NCBI GenBank assembly: GCA_002408385.1
Contig: DHSB01000068.1
Location: 37,232 to 51,616, forward strand
Reading direction: 5' to 3'
From: Myxococcales bacterium UBA5297
GTDB lineage: Bacteria > Myxococcota > Myxococcia > Myxococcales > UBA5297
DNA: 14,385 bases
Shown here: piece by piece, positions 1-6,718 of the stretch
How the letters are laid out: each line of letters starts with the position of its first letter
How positions within the stretch are numbered: the stretch's first letter is position 1
Position numbers and translations under genes: made by a program
Notes under the pieces: generated by a model
Databases searched by the model: none
What the model saw: the letters and a program-made list of their open reading frames with translations, nothing else
What the model was told of the DNA's origin: nothing

Positions 1-136
1 TTCCGGCTCGGCCGGCTTGGGGGCAGGTGTGGGGAGAACTCTCGCAAGCAGAGAGGAGGAAGGGTTCCGCGACGGCCCGGATGCGTACGGCTTCGGCTCG
101 AGCAGATAGCGGAGGGTTGTGCTGGCCGCGGAGTGC

Positions 137-223
137 GTTGGCCCGCCCCCTCCCCTCGCAAACGGCCCGCACACGAGGCTGCTCGCCGCGAACTTTGTTG
201 CGCGGGCCTGGGAGGGGCGATCG
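137..223 (+). repeat. Hairpin repeat, copy A
   Basis: An 87-bp element nearly identical at both ends to 13248-13335. The first 36 bases differ at one position and the last 27 bases (ending GGGAGGGGCGATCG) are identical, while the middle differs. The ends are inverted repeats of each other: a CCCCTCCC...GGCCCGC arm pairs with a GCGGGCCTGGGAGGGG arm, so DNA or RNA could fold into a long hairpin. Conserved arms around a variable loop suggest a structure-bearing dispersed repeat of REP or MITE type. No transposase is attached. Family identity is unknown to me. Confidence 0.75.
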
Positions 224-341
224 TGGGTGCTCGTTTTCTGGTTTGCGGCTTGGTCGCACAGCGGCGGTGTTTCTCGTGCAGGGCGCTTCCAGCGCTTGCG
301 AGGGCAGCTTGAACAAGTGACCGTCGACGCGCCGGCACACG

Positions 342-415
342 CGATGGCCCCTCCCTGGCGCGCCCTCGTTGATCGAGTCGAGCACGATGGAGTGGGCGCC
401 GTTTGGGAGGGAAGG
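342..415 (-). repeat. Hairpin repeat, diverged copy C
   Basis: Read on the minus strand, this 74-bp stretch resembles copies A and B. On the plus strand it starts CGATGGCCCCTCCCTGGC, where the reversed repeat has CGATCGCCCCTCCCAGGC, and it ends with GGGC.CCGTTTGGGAGGG, where the repeat has GGGCCGTTTGGGAGGGG. The centre is unrelated and shorter. It is more degenerate than the other two and lies inverted about 120 bp from copy A. Confidence 0.5.
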
Positions 416-538
416 AACCGCGCTTCGCGGCGAGCAGAACCCCGGGCTATCTGCACAAGCCGAAGCCTGGCGCGCTCAGTCCGTCGCGGATCCCTTCCTC
501 CTCTCCACTCGCGAGACACCTTCCCACACCCCCCCAAA

Positions 539-567
539 CCCCCTCCCCCGCTTCGCGCGGGAGGGGG
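539..567 (-). terminator. Terminator-like GC hairpin
   Basis: CCCCCTCCC at 539-547 is the exact reverse complement of GGGAGGGGG at 559-567, with an 11-base loop containing a further GC/GC pairing. It lies about 100 bases beyond the stop of the minus-strand GH31 gene. Read in that direction it is followed only by TTTGG rather than a real U tract, so it may be a weak intrinsic terminator or just a transcript-end stabiliser. Confidence 0.4.
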
Positions 568-668
568 CTTTCACGTGCGCAATCGCGTGGGCCAAGGGAT
601 TGGAGCTTGTGGATTGGGGCAAGAACTAAGGAACTGCTCGGAGCTCCTGCTTCGACAACCTCCGAGCT

Positions 669-3125
669 TCAGCGCACGACGACCAGATCGACGACGCGGG
701 CCCGAGGCCCGGTGATGGTGACCTCGTGCCCCTTGAGCTCGAGCGGGCCTCCTCCCGCCAGCTTCACGCGCCAGGCGCCGTCCTCGGACTCGACGCAGCC
801 ACGCTGCTCGGGGCTCGCGCACTCGGGAAGTCGCGCACCGTTCGCGAAGAAGCCTTCTCCCTGCCGAGCGCACGTAGTCACCGCGTACGTCGTCCCGTCG
901 CGCTCGACGAACGAACCGGTTCCGCCTGCGAAGACCCGCACCGTCCGACGGTCCGCCACGTCGTCGAGGTCGACGACGCCGGGCGCCGCGGGGACGAGCG
1001 TCTGGACGCTCTCGGGGAGCATCGGGACGACCGACCCGGCCCGCGCGAAGAGCGGCACCTCCTCGAGCGGCGCGTCCACCTCGAGCTCGACCGGTCCTTC
1101 GATCGCATCGCCGCCCTGCCACGGGATCCAACGTCCGGGCGGAAGGTGAACGGTGCGGCTGGTCTTGCCCTCCTCGAGCACCGGGGCGACGAGCAGCGCC
1201 GGCCCGAGCAGGTACTCGTCCTTGATCGCCCAGCCGGGCCCGAACTCGGGGAACTGAAGCGGCAGCGCACGCATGATGGGCAGGCCGGTGCTCTCGGCCA
1301 CCGCCGAGCAGCCGTCGAAGTAGGGGAAGAGCTGGATGTGGAGCTGCGCCCAGCGCTTGAAGTGCGCGATCGTCTCGTCGTCCTTGCCGAACCACCAGTT
1401 CCTCTTGGCGTCGATTCCGTGGTGCGTGCGCATCACCGGCGACAGCGCGCCGAGCGAGGTCCAGCGGAAGAACAGCTCCTTCGTCGACGGCGGGTTGGTC
1501 CCGCTCTGGTAGCCGGCGATGTCGTGCCCGTAGGTGGAGACGCCGGCCAGGCCGAGGTTGAGCCCCAAGGTGACCACGGTCGGCACCCCGTCGTCGGCCT
1601 GGAAGCTGGTGCGCTGGTCGCCGGCCCAGAAGACGGGCACGTTCCGCGTCGTGCCCAGCCAGCCGGCGCGCGAGAAGAAGAGGCGCTGCCTGCCATCGGA
1701 GGCGCGCTCGGCGAGCACCTCGGCGTTCAGCTTCGCCCACTCGTCGGGATAGCGGTTGTGGGCGAGCAGCGGGTCCTCGCCCGAGGCGAGCACCGCGTCG
1801 TGCGGCAGCCACTCGCCGAAGTCGGCCATCCAGCCGTCGAAGCCGACGTCGAGCGCCTTGCGCAGGTAGCCCTTCACCCAGTCGCGGGTCTCGGCGCGCG
1901 AGAGGTCGGCGAGGCCGGAGGGTACGAAGGTGACGCCATTGAAGAGGTACCGGCCGCCCTCGGGCGAGACGACAAGGTGGTCGCCGGCCGTGGCCTCTTC
2001 GAAGATGCGCGTCTCCTCGACGAGGAAGGTGTTGAAGTAGGCGAACCACGCGAACCCGAGCTCGTGCAGGTCGGCGGCGAGCCTCTCCGCGTCGGGGTAG
2101 AGCGTGGGATCGAGCGCCCACTCTTCCTTGAGCCGATAGCCCTGCGGATTCTCGAAGCCTCCGCGAAAGTCCTCGGTCCAGAGCGCGGAGGAGGGGATGC
2201 CCTTCTCGCGGATCAGCTCGGCGACCGCGCGCACCTTCGCCGTGCCGTAGATGGCGTCGTTCCAGGGCGCGAAGGCGAGCGGCGGCGGGCGCGGCGACCG
2301 CCCGAGGAGCCCCGCGGTCGCGCGCTCGAGCGCCTTCGCGGGCTCCGGGCCGTAGAAGAGCCACAGCTTCAACGTCGGCGCCCAGGTCTCGATGCGGAAG
2401 GCGTCTTCCTTCTCGGAGCAGAGCTCGAAGACGGTGCGCGTGTCCGACTCGACGACCCCGATGTAGCCGCGCTGCGACAGCCAGGTCGGCAGGCCCATGC
2501 TACTGGCGTGGCGCGTCCCCTCGAGCATCCAGAACTCGCCCGGATCGTCGGAGTCGCTCTTGCCTACCCCCGGCTCGCTCGTCCAGATCGGGATCTTGTG
2601 GCCGCGGTGATCGAGCGCGTCGGCCTGCGCGCCGAAGCCGAGGAAGCGATCGTCGCCGGCGCACTTGAAGGCGAGCGAGAGCCGGTTCATCGCGGGGTCG
2701 TCGGCGGTGAAGGTGAGCAGCAGCGCGTTCTCCGAGGGCGCCGACACCTGGAGCTGTGCCTGCGCCTCGCCGGACTCATCGGCCCAGCGGACGGGTGAGT
2801 CGGTCACGGCGCCCGACAGCGCCTGGCCCCTCGCCTCTCGCCAGCGCTGCGCGCCTTCGGTCACCTTGAAGCTGCCGTACGACATCTCCCACTGCGCGGA
2901 CGCCTTGCGTGTGGCGAGCGGGGCGTAGGCCTCGGAGCCGCCGAGGTACGACTCGAGCAGCGGAGCCGCTTCGCGCGACAGGGGCGCTATCGACAGCCCG
3001 CCCTCGGCGATGCGGACCCGGAAGTCGCCGATCGCTTCAGGATCGGGGGCGGGCTCGGGCTCGTTGTCGCTGGAGCAAGAGAAGAGGAAGAGGGACGAGA
3101 GCAGAACGGCGACCGGTGAACGCAT
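669..3125 (-). CDS. GH31 family glycoside hydrolase, lipoprotein
   Basis: Predicted exported alpha-glycosidase of 818 residues. The first 17 residues form a lipoprotein signal (hydrophobic stretch, then LFSC with Cys17), so the mature enzyme is probably anchored to the cell envelope. A beta-sandwich-like N-terminal region is followed by the GH31 TIM barrel from about residue 295 to 650, then C-terminal beta domains. The nucleophile motif is WMADFGEWLP with Asp435, and FWAGDQ supplies the likely acid/base Asp503. Both wordings are those of the YihQ branch of GH31 rather than the usual WxDMNE form. The region corresponding to the sulfoquinovose-binding residues of YihQ reads Glu318-Arg331-Glu334 instead of Gln-Arg-Trp, so a neutral alpha-glucoside is the likelier substrate (inference). 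The ATG at 3125 was chosen because it gives a compact signal peptide. A GTG at 3143 would add six residues. Neither has a clear Shine-Dalgarno sequence. The amidase gene upstream has the same direction. Confidence 0.9.
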   Translation of the reverse strand: MRSPVAVLLSSLFLFSCSSDNEPEPAPDPEAIGDFRVRIAEGGLSIAPLSREAAPLLESYLGGSEAYAPLATRKASAQWEMSYGSFKVTEGAQRWREARGQALSGAVTDSPVRWADESGEAQAQLQVSAPSENALLLTFTADDPAMNRLSLAFKCAGDDRFLGFGAQADALDHRGHKIPIWTSEPGVGKSDSDDPGEFWMLEGTRHASSMGLPTWLSQRGYIGVVESDTRTVFELCSEKEDAFRIETWAPTLKLWLFYGPEPAKALERATAGLLGRSPRPPPLAFAPWNDAIYGTAKVRAVAELIREKGIPSSALWTEDFRGGFENPQGYRLKEEWALDPTLYPDAERLAADLHELGFAWFAYFNTFLVEETRIFEEATAGDHLVVSPEGGRYLFNGVTFVPSGLADLSRAETRDWVKGYLRKALDVGFDGWMADFGEWLPHDAVLASGEDPLLAHNRYPDEWAKLNAEVLAERASDGRQRLFFSRAGWLGTTRNVPVFWAGDQRTSFQADDGVPTVVTLGLNLGLAGVSTYGHDIAGYQSGTNPPSTKELFFRWTSLGALSPVMRTHHGIDAKRNWWFGKDDETIAHFKRWAQLHIQLFPYFDGCSAVAESTGLPIMRALPLQFPEFGPGWAIKDEYLLGPALLVAPVLEEGKTSRTVHLPPGRWIPWQGGDAIEGPVELEVDAPLEEVPLFARAGSVVPMLPESVQTLVPAAPGVVDLDDVADRRTVRVFAGGTGSFVERDGTTYAVTTCARQGEGFFANGARLPECASPEQRGCVESEDGAWRVKLAGGGPLELKGHEVTITGPRARVVDLVVVR

Positions 3126-3175
3126 GGCGCGGCAGTATGCCACGCGGCAACGGAAGGACCCCTCGCGCGGCAGTC

Positions 3176-3269
3176 AGGATGTGTCGGGAAATCTCCTGCT
3201 CAGTGTGGCGTGCGCGCAGGAAAGAAGAGGCGCTGAAGCCAAGCTGAGAAGGACTCTTCGACACATCCT
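3176..3269. repeat. Long imperfect inverted repeat / hairpin
   Basis: AGGATGTGTCG at 3176-3186 is the exact reverse complement of CGACACATCCT at 3259-3269. Inside it, TCCTGCTCAG (3194-3203) pairs with CTGAGAAGGA (3244-3253) with one mismatch, and AGTGTGGC (3202-3209) pairs with GCCAAGCT (3238-3245) with two. The 94-bp stretch can therefore fold into one long stem with internal loops. It sits 68 bases past the amidase stop and 51 bases before the GH31 start codon, so it could separate the two transcripts, act in the GH31 leader, or be a small MITE-like element. Confidence 0.7.
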
Positions 3270-3336
3270 CAGGGCATCGAGAGGCCGCGGGCCCGCGCCA
3301 ATCACGCGAAGGGCCGCGACCGCTCTCCCGCCCCGT

Positions 3337-6300
3337 CTACCTTCGATTTCGCCGCACGAGCCCCAGGGCCAGCAGCGCGAGCATGGCCAGCGAAGGCTCG
3401 GCGCCGCCGGTGGCGCAGCCGCATCCGTCGGCCTTGGCTTCGGAGACGCCGGAGGGCACCTTCCCCGCGTCGAGAGGCTGCCCGCCAGCGTCCAGTTTCG
3501 CGCCCGCATCCGGCGAGATCCCAGCGTCCGGCTCGACGCCCGCGTCGGGCTCGACGCCCGCATCCGGCTCGCTTCCCGCGTCGGGTTCGATCCCGGCGTC
3601 AGGCTCGTCTCCGGCATCGGGTTCGAGGCCCGCATCCGCCTGCCCGGAATCCGGCATCCCAGCGTCCGGAACCGGCAGGCCGTCCGTGGGATCCGTTCCT
3701 GCCTGGCACTCGGCCGCGTTGCTCACTCCGTCGCCGTCGGCGTCCTCGGCCCCGTCGGAATGGTCGCGCGGATCGAGCCCATAGCGCGTCTCGCACTCGT
3801 CTGAGGCGCCGTCCAGGTCCAGGTCGCCGTCGGCGAGCGAAGGCTGCAGATGCGCGATCACGCGGTTGAAGACCTCCACGCGCGCGCTGGCCGGGACGAT
3901 CGTCTCGAGCGGCAAGCCGAAGAAGACGACGTTCGCCGAGGCGATGGCCGCGCCGCGACCGTCGGGATAGGTCATCACCTTGCTCGCGCCGCTCGCCGCG
4001 TCGAGCACGTCGGGGTAGCGCACTTCGTAGACGCCCTTGGTGCCGTTGTCGAACTCGATGCCCGAGAGCCCGGCGAACGGGCCACCCGCCACGCCGGCGA
4101 TGGTGAAGGCGTCGGCGTCGTCGGCGACGAAGCTGGCCTTCAAGGTGCCTTGGAGGAAGGCGAGGTCGCCGGCCGAGCCTCGGTCGCCGAGATCGAAGGC
4201 TATCTCCTCGCCGGAGATGAGCAGCTTGCCGCCGCCGCCGAGGAAGGCCGAGAGGAGCTGCTGCATCGCGGTGGAGACCGACTCGTGCTCGACCGAGTCC
4301 TTGCCGGCCTGGAAGTCGACGAGCTGGTAGTCGGCGAGGTCGACCGTGCCATCCTCGACGACCCTGTCGAGCGCGCCGTCGAAGAAGAGGTCGCGGGTGC
4401 CGGCCAGGCCCTGCGCGTGCTCGACCGCGTAGCTGAGGTCGTTGTCGACGACCTGCACCCAGGCGTCGCGCCGGTCGTAACCGCCGACGAAGAGCGCCTC
4501 GGCGGCTCGCCCCGGCAAGTTGCGCGCGCCGCGGAAGCGCGCCGTGACGGCCGGCGAGGGCAGGCCTTCGCCGTTGGCGTTCACGCCGGCGACCCGCACC
4601 GCGTAGACCTGCCGCGGCGTCAGGTTCGTGACCGTGAGCTCGGTGCCGGTGACTATCTGCCCCGCGTCGAAGGCGCGCTCGCGACCGGAGCTGGGGTTCT
4701 CGAGCAGGAAGACGCGGTAGGCGGTCGCGTCGGAGACGGCGTTCCAGGCGATGGTGAGCGAACCGTCGGCGTTGTTGACCGCGCGCAGGCCGTCGGGGCG
4801 GCCCGGCGGCGGGCCCTTGTTCTGATCGAAGAACTGGGCGACGCCCTCGGCGACGCCGTAGGCGAGCGCGTCGCGCCAGCGCGGGTCGTGCATCGAGCGG
4901 TTGTCGGCGTACCGGGGCGGCGGGGATCCGCTGGGGTTCGCCTGGTTGTCGAAGAAGCCGGTCTCGATCAGCGCGCCGGGGGTGTCGTCGAGGTTGCGCA
5001 GCTCGCCGAAGTTGGCGACGAGCCGGCCGCGGTCCTTCCAATTCGGATCCCAGTCGGCACGCACGCGCCTCAGGATTCCGTTGTGGACGAGGTCGAGGGC
5101 ACGCCGCGAGCCCGGAGGATCGTCGCAGTTGACCGCGGCGTCGCTGCGCGAATGGTCCGAGTACATCTGGCACGAGTAGCGGTAGGACGAGGTGCCGGTG
5201 GCGGTGCTCGGCGAGGTGCCGGCGGCGTTGCCGTGGATCGAGAGGAAGAGGTCCGCGCCGATCTCCTCGGCGTAGAGCGGGCGGATGGAGACGTCGCTCG
5301 TCGAGGTGAGGGAGGTGCCCGCCCAATGCACGTAGCTGACCGCGCCCATCTGCCACCAGGGCTTGTTCGAGGTGGACCAGACGCCGCCGCCGAACTTGAC
5401 CGCGTCGGCGATGAGGTAGCCGCTGCCGGGGTTGGAGAGGACGATTTCGCCGGCCCCGGTGGGAAACCAGAAGGCCCCGAGGTCGAGCCAGAACAGGCCG
5501 TTGAGCTGCTGGTTCAGGTCGAAGAGCGTCGAGCCGCCGCCGTGGCGCACCTCGACGAGGGCGCCGGTGGTGCGGTTGCCGCCCGGGACGTAGCGCAGCG
5601 CGACCCGGCGCGGGCCGGGCGAAGAGAAGCTGGCGGCAAAGCGCGCCTCGCCGCCCGAGGCGTTGGCGCGGTAGTCGCCGCCGTGTCCGCCGGGGTTCGA
5701 TCCGGCCGTCCACGAGCCCGATTCGCTGTAGCCGCTGTCGCCGTCGTCGACGGTGACCGGCGCCTTGAGCGAGTGATCGGGCTCGCGCACGAGCACGACC
5801 TCGGCCCCCATCCCTTCGAGCAGCGGGATGATGTGGTCGCTGACCAGCTCGGCGTTGAAGAAGTCCTCGATGATGCCGCGGCAGGAGCCGCAGCCGGTGA
5901 AGTCCCACCTCGAGCGCTGGGTGCGCCAGCCGCCCGAGCCGTTGTCTATCCAGCCGTGGCCGGCCGAGATGGCGATGCGCTTGCCGAGCAGCGCGCCGCC
6001 GCGCGGGAGCTGTGGCGCCGGCCTTGGCACAGGCCGCACGTGCAACGTCCGGCGCTCGGGCGGGCGATGGACTTGGGTGCCTCCGAGCCGCCGGTAGCTG
6101 CCGTCCGGCGCCTGCACGTGGATGAAGGCGCCGCCCTCGATCTCGAGGGCGCTCATGGTTCCGAGCAGGCTCTCGAGCCGCAGCTCCTCGACCACCTCGG
6201 CGAGCGCCGGGTCTTCGGCGAGGGCGGGCTCGCTTCCCCAGTCGCCGCCGAGGAAGAGGTGCAGCGAGTCGCCCTCGCGCTCGACGCGGTCGATGGTCAG

Positions 6301-6453
6301 GCCCGGCGGAAAGAGCGGCTTGTCTTGGGGACCGTGGTCGCTCGAAGCGCGCAGCTCGAGCAGTGCCCGCTCGAGGCGCTTGGAATCGCCTTGCGCGGCG
6401 GCGGGTATGGAGAGCAACACCAAGAGCGCCAAGGCGCAGCGGGTCGTCGTCAC
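3337..6453 (-). CDS. N-acetylmuramoyl-L-alanine amidase, golvesin/Fn3/MYXO-CTERM
   Basis: Predicted surface or secreted zinc amidase cutting the muramoyl-L-alanine bond of peptidoglycan, 1038 residues. Order: signal peptide (1 to about 22, ending PAAAQG); Amidase_3 first half with His166 (SAGHG) and Glu202 (NAELV); a golvesin/xanthan-lyase-type beta domain at about 235-357 (GYSESGSW, VLSN, IADAVKF); Amidase_3 second half with His407 (LSIHGN) and catalytic Glu497 (IETGFF); Fn3 at about 553-645; an alpha/beta region at about 650-870 resembling a glutamine-amidotransferase-like fold; Asp-rich calcium-binding-like repeats at about 875-925; a PDAG linker; and MYXO-CTERM from about 1010. All expected amidase residues are present, so it should be active. 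The GTG at 6453 was chosen because GAGGAGGT lies 5 bases upstream. A GTG at 6480 would add nine residues but has no such site. It is divergent from the nucleotidase-like gene. Confidence 0.9.
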   Translation of the reverse strand: MTTTRCALALLVLLSIPAAAQGDSKRLERALLELRASSDHGPQDKPLFPPGLTIDRVEREGDSLHLFLGGDWGSEPALAEDPALAEVVEELRLESLLGTMSALEIEGGAFIHVQAPDGSYRRLGGTQVHRPPERRTLHVRPVPRPAPQLPRGGALLGKRIAISAGHGWIDNGSGGWRTQRSRWDFTGCGSCRGIIEDFFNAELVSDHIIPLLEGMGAEVVLVREPDHSLKAPVTVDDGDSGYSESGSWTAGSNPGGHGGDYRANASGGEARFAASFSSPGPRRVALRYVPGGNRTTGALVEVRHGGGSTLFDLNQQLNGLFWLDLGAFWFPTGAGEIVLSNPGSGYLIADAVKFGGGVWSTSNKPWWQMGAVSYVHWAGTSLTSTSDVSIRPLYAEEIGADLFLSIHGNAAGTSPSTATGTSSYRYSCQMYSDHSRSDAAVNCDDPPGSRRALDLVHNGILRRVRADWDPNWKDRGRLVANFGELRNLDDTPGALIETGFFDNQANPSGSPPPRYADNRSMHDPRWRDALAYGVAEGVAQFFDQNKGPPPGRPDGLRAVNNADGSLTIAWNAVSDATAYRVFLLENPSSGRERAFDAGQIVTGTELTVTNLTPRQVYAVRVAGVNANGEGLPSPAVTARFRGARNLPGRAAEALFVGGYDRRDAWVQVVDNDLSYAVEHAQGLAGTRDLFFDGALDRVVEDGTVDLADYQLVDFQAGKDSVEHESVSTAMQQLLSAFLGGGGKLLISGEEIAFDLGDRGSAGDLAFLQGTLKASFVADDADAFTIAGVAGGPFAGLSGIEFDNGTKGVYEVRYPDVLDAASGASKVMTYPDGRGAAIASANVVFFGLPLETIVPASARVEVFNRVIAHLQPSLADGDLDLDGASDECETRYGLDPRDHSDGAEDADGDGVSNAAECQAGTDPTDGLPVPDAGMPDSGQADAGLEPDAGDEPDAGIEPDAGSEPDAGVEPDAGVEPDAGISPDAGAKLDAGGQPLDAGKVPSGVSEAKADGCGCATGGAEPSLAMLALLALGLVRRNRR
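3340..3426 (-). other. MYXO-CTERM sorting signal (coding)
   Basis: The last 29 or so residues of the amidase contain GCGCATGG, a hydrophobic stretch (LAMLALLALGL) and the terminal basic run VRRNRR. This tripartite layout is that of the MYXO-CTERM tag of myxobacteria. There the Cys is thought to be processed and lipidated so that the protein is displayed on the cell surface. It also anchors the taxonomic call for the window. Confidence 0.85.
3512..3637 (-). repeat. 18-bp coding tandem repeat (EPDAG linker)
   Basis: Seven consecutive 18-bp units encode a six-residue Glu/Ser-Pro-Asp-Ala-Gly-x repeat in the amidase. Third positions vary between units, so the peptide rather than the DNA seems to be conserved. 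Shorter PDAG-like motifs flank it. It forms the extended linker in front of the MYXO-CTERM tag. Such repeats can change copy number by slippage. Confidence 0.85.
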
Positions 6454-6718
6454 CTTCGACCTCCTCGAGATGCCGCCCACTATAGCCCGATGCCCGTAGC
6501 CGCCTCAGAGGACGGGCCTTCGCCTCCGGTCGAGTCGGCGGGCAGGGGCCGAGCTTCGCCGGATGAGCGGCGTCGCGACGGCTGAGGTATTTAGTGTCCG
6601 CTTTCGACACTTTTGGGGCCGGTGGCAGGGGCCGGCGCAAACACTCGTGGCGCGTCCTGGGAGTCACGCCTCTGCGCCTGACGGCAGGGCGCCACGAAAG
6701 CCGAAGAAGGGGTTTGAA
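6454..6718. promoter_or_regulatory. Divergent intergenic promoter region
   Basis: This 265-bp stretch separates the divergently read amidase and nucleotidase-like genes, so both promoters must lie here or in their leaders. I could not pick -10/-35 boxes with confidence. Visible sites are the amidase Shine-Dalgarno GAGGAGGT (6466 down to 6459, minus strand), the nucleotidase Shine-Dalgarno AAGGGG (6707-6712), and a short inverted repeat AGTGTC-7-GACACT (6593-6611) that could be an operator. Confidence 0.5.
6593..6611. promoter_or_regulatory. Short inverted repeat, possible operator
   Basis: AGTGTC at 6593-6598 and GACACT at 6606-6611 are exact inverted repeats with a 7-base spacer, in an unusually AT-rich patch between the divergent genes. 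The right arm is followed by TTT. It could bind a dimeric regulator or form a small hairpin. A six-base arm can easily arise by chance. Confidence 0.25.

Larger units (their letters stand above)
1..668. other. Gene-free left flank with repeats
   Basis: No reading frame here has a recognisable product. The open frames that cross it are Pro/Arg/Ser-rich and run through the repeat copies and the G/C-rich hairpin, so I treat them as non-coding. What it does hold is two copies of a hairpin repeat in opposite orientation (137-223 and 342-415) and a terminator-like hairpin (539-567) downstream of the GH31 gene. Any gene to the left lies outside the window. Confidence 0.6.

Noticed and set aside
119..715. 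198-residue plus-strand frame in the left flank
   Set aside because: It runs through repeat copies A and C, the terminator-like hairpin and into the end of the GH31 gene, and its product is Pro/Arg-rich without motifs.
726..2798. 690-residue plus-strand open frame opposite the GH31 gene
   Set aside because: Shadow frame with biased composition and no motifs. The GH31 catalytic motifs are on the other strand.
3512..3637. Regular 18-bp repeats as a possible CRISPR array
   Set aside because: The units are directly adjacent without spacers, vary at third positions and encode the PDAG linker in frame with the amidase.
3850..6585. 911-residue open frame on the plus strand opposite the amidase
   Set aside because: It is an antisense shadow caused by high GC at third codon positions. 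It has no domain motif, is extremely Val/Glu/Arg/Ala-rich, and the opposite strand encodes clear amidase motifs.
6563..6718. N-terminal extension of the nucleotidase-like protein
   Set aside because: It would bury the signal peptide behind 52 residues. The GTG at 6719 has a well-placed AAGGGG site.
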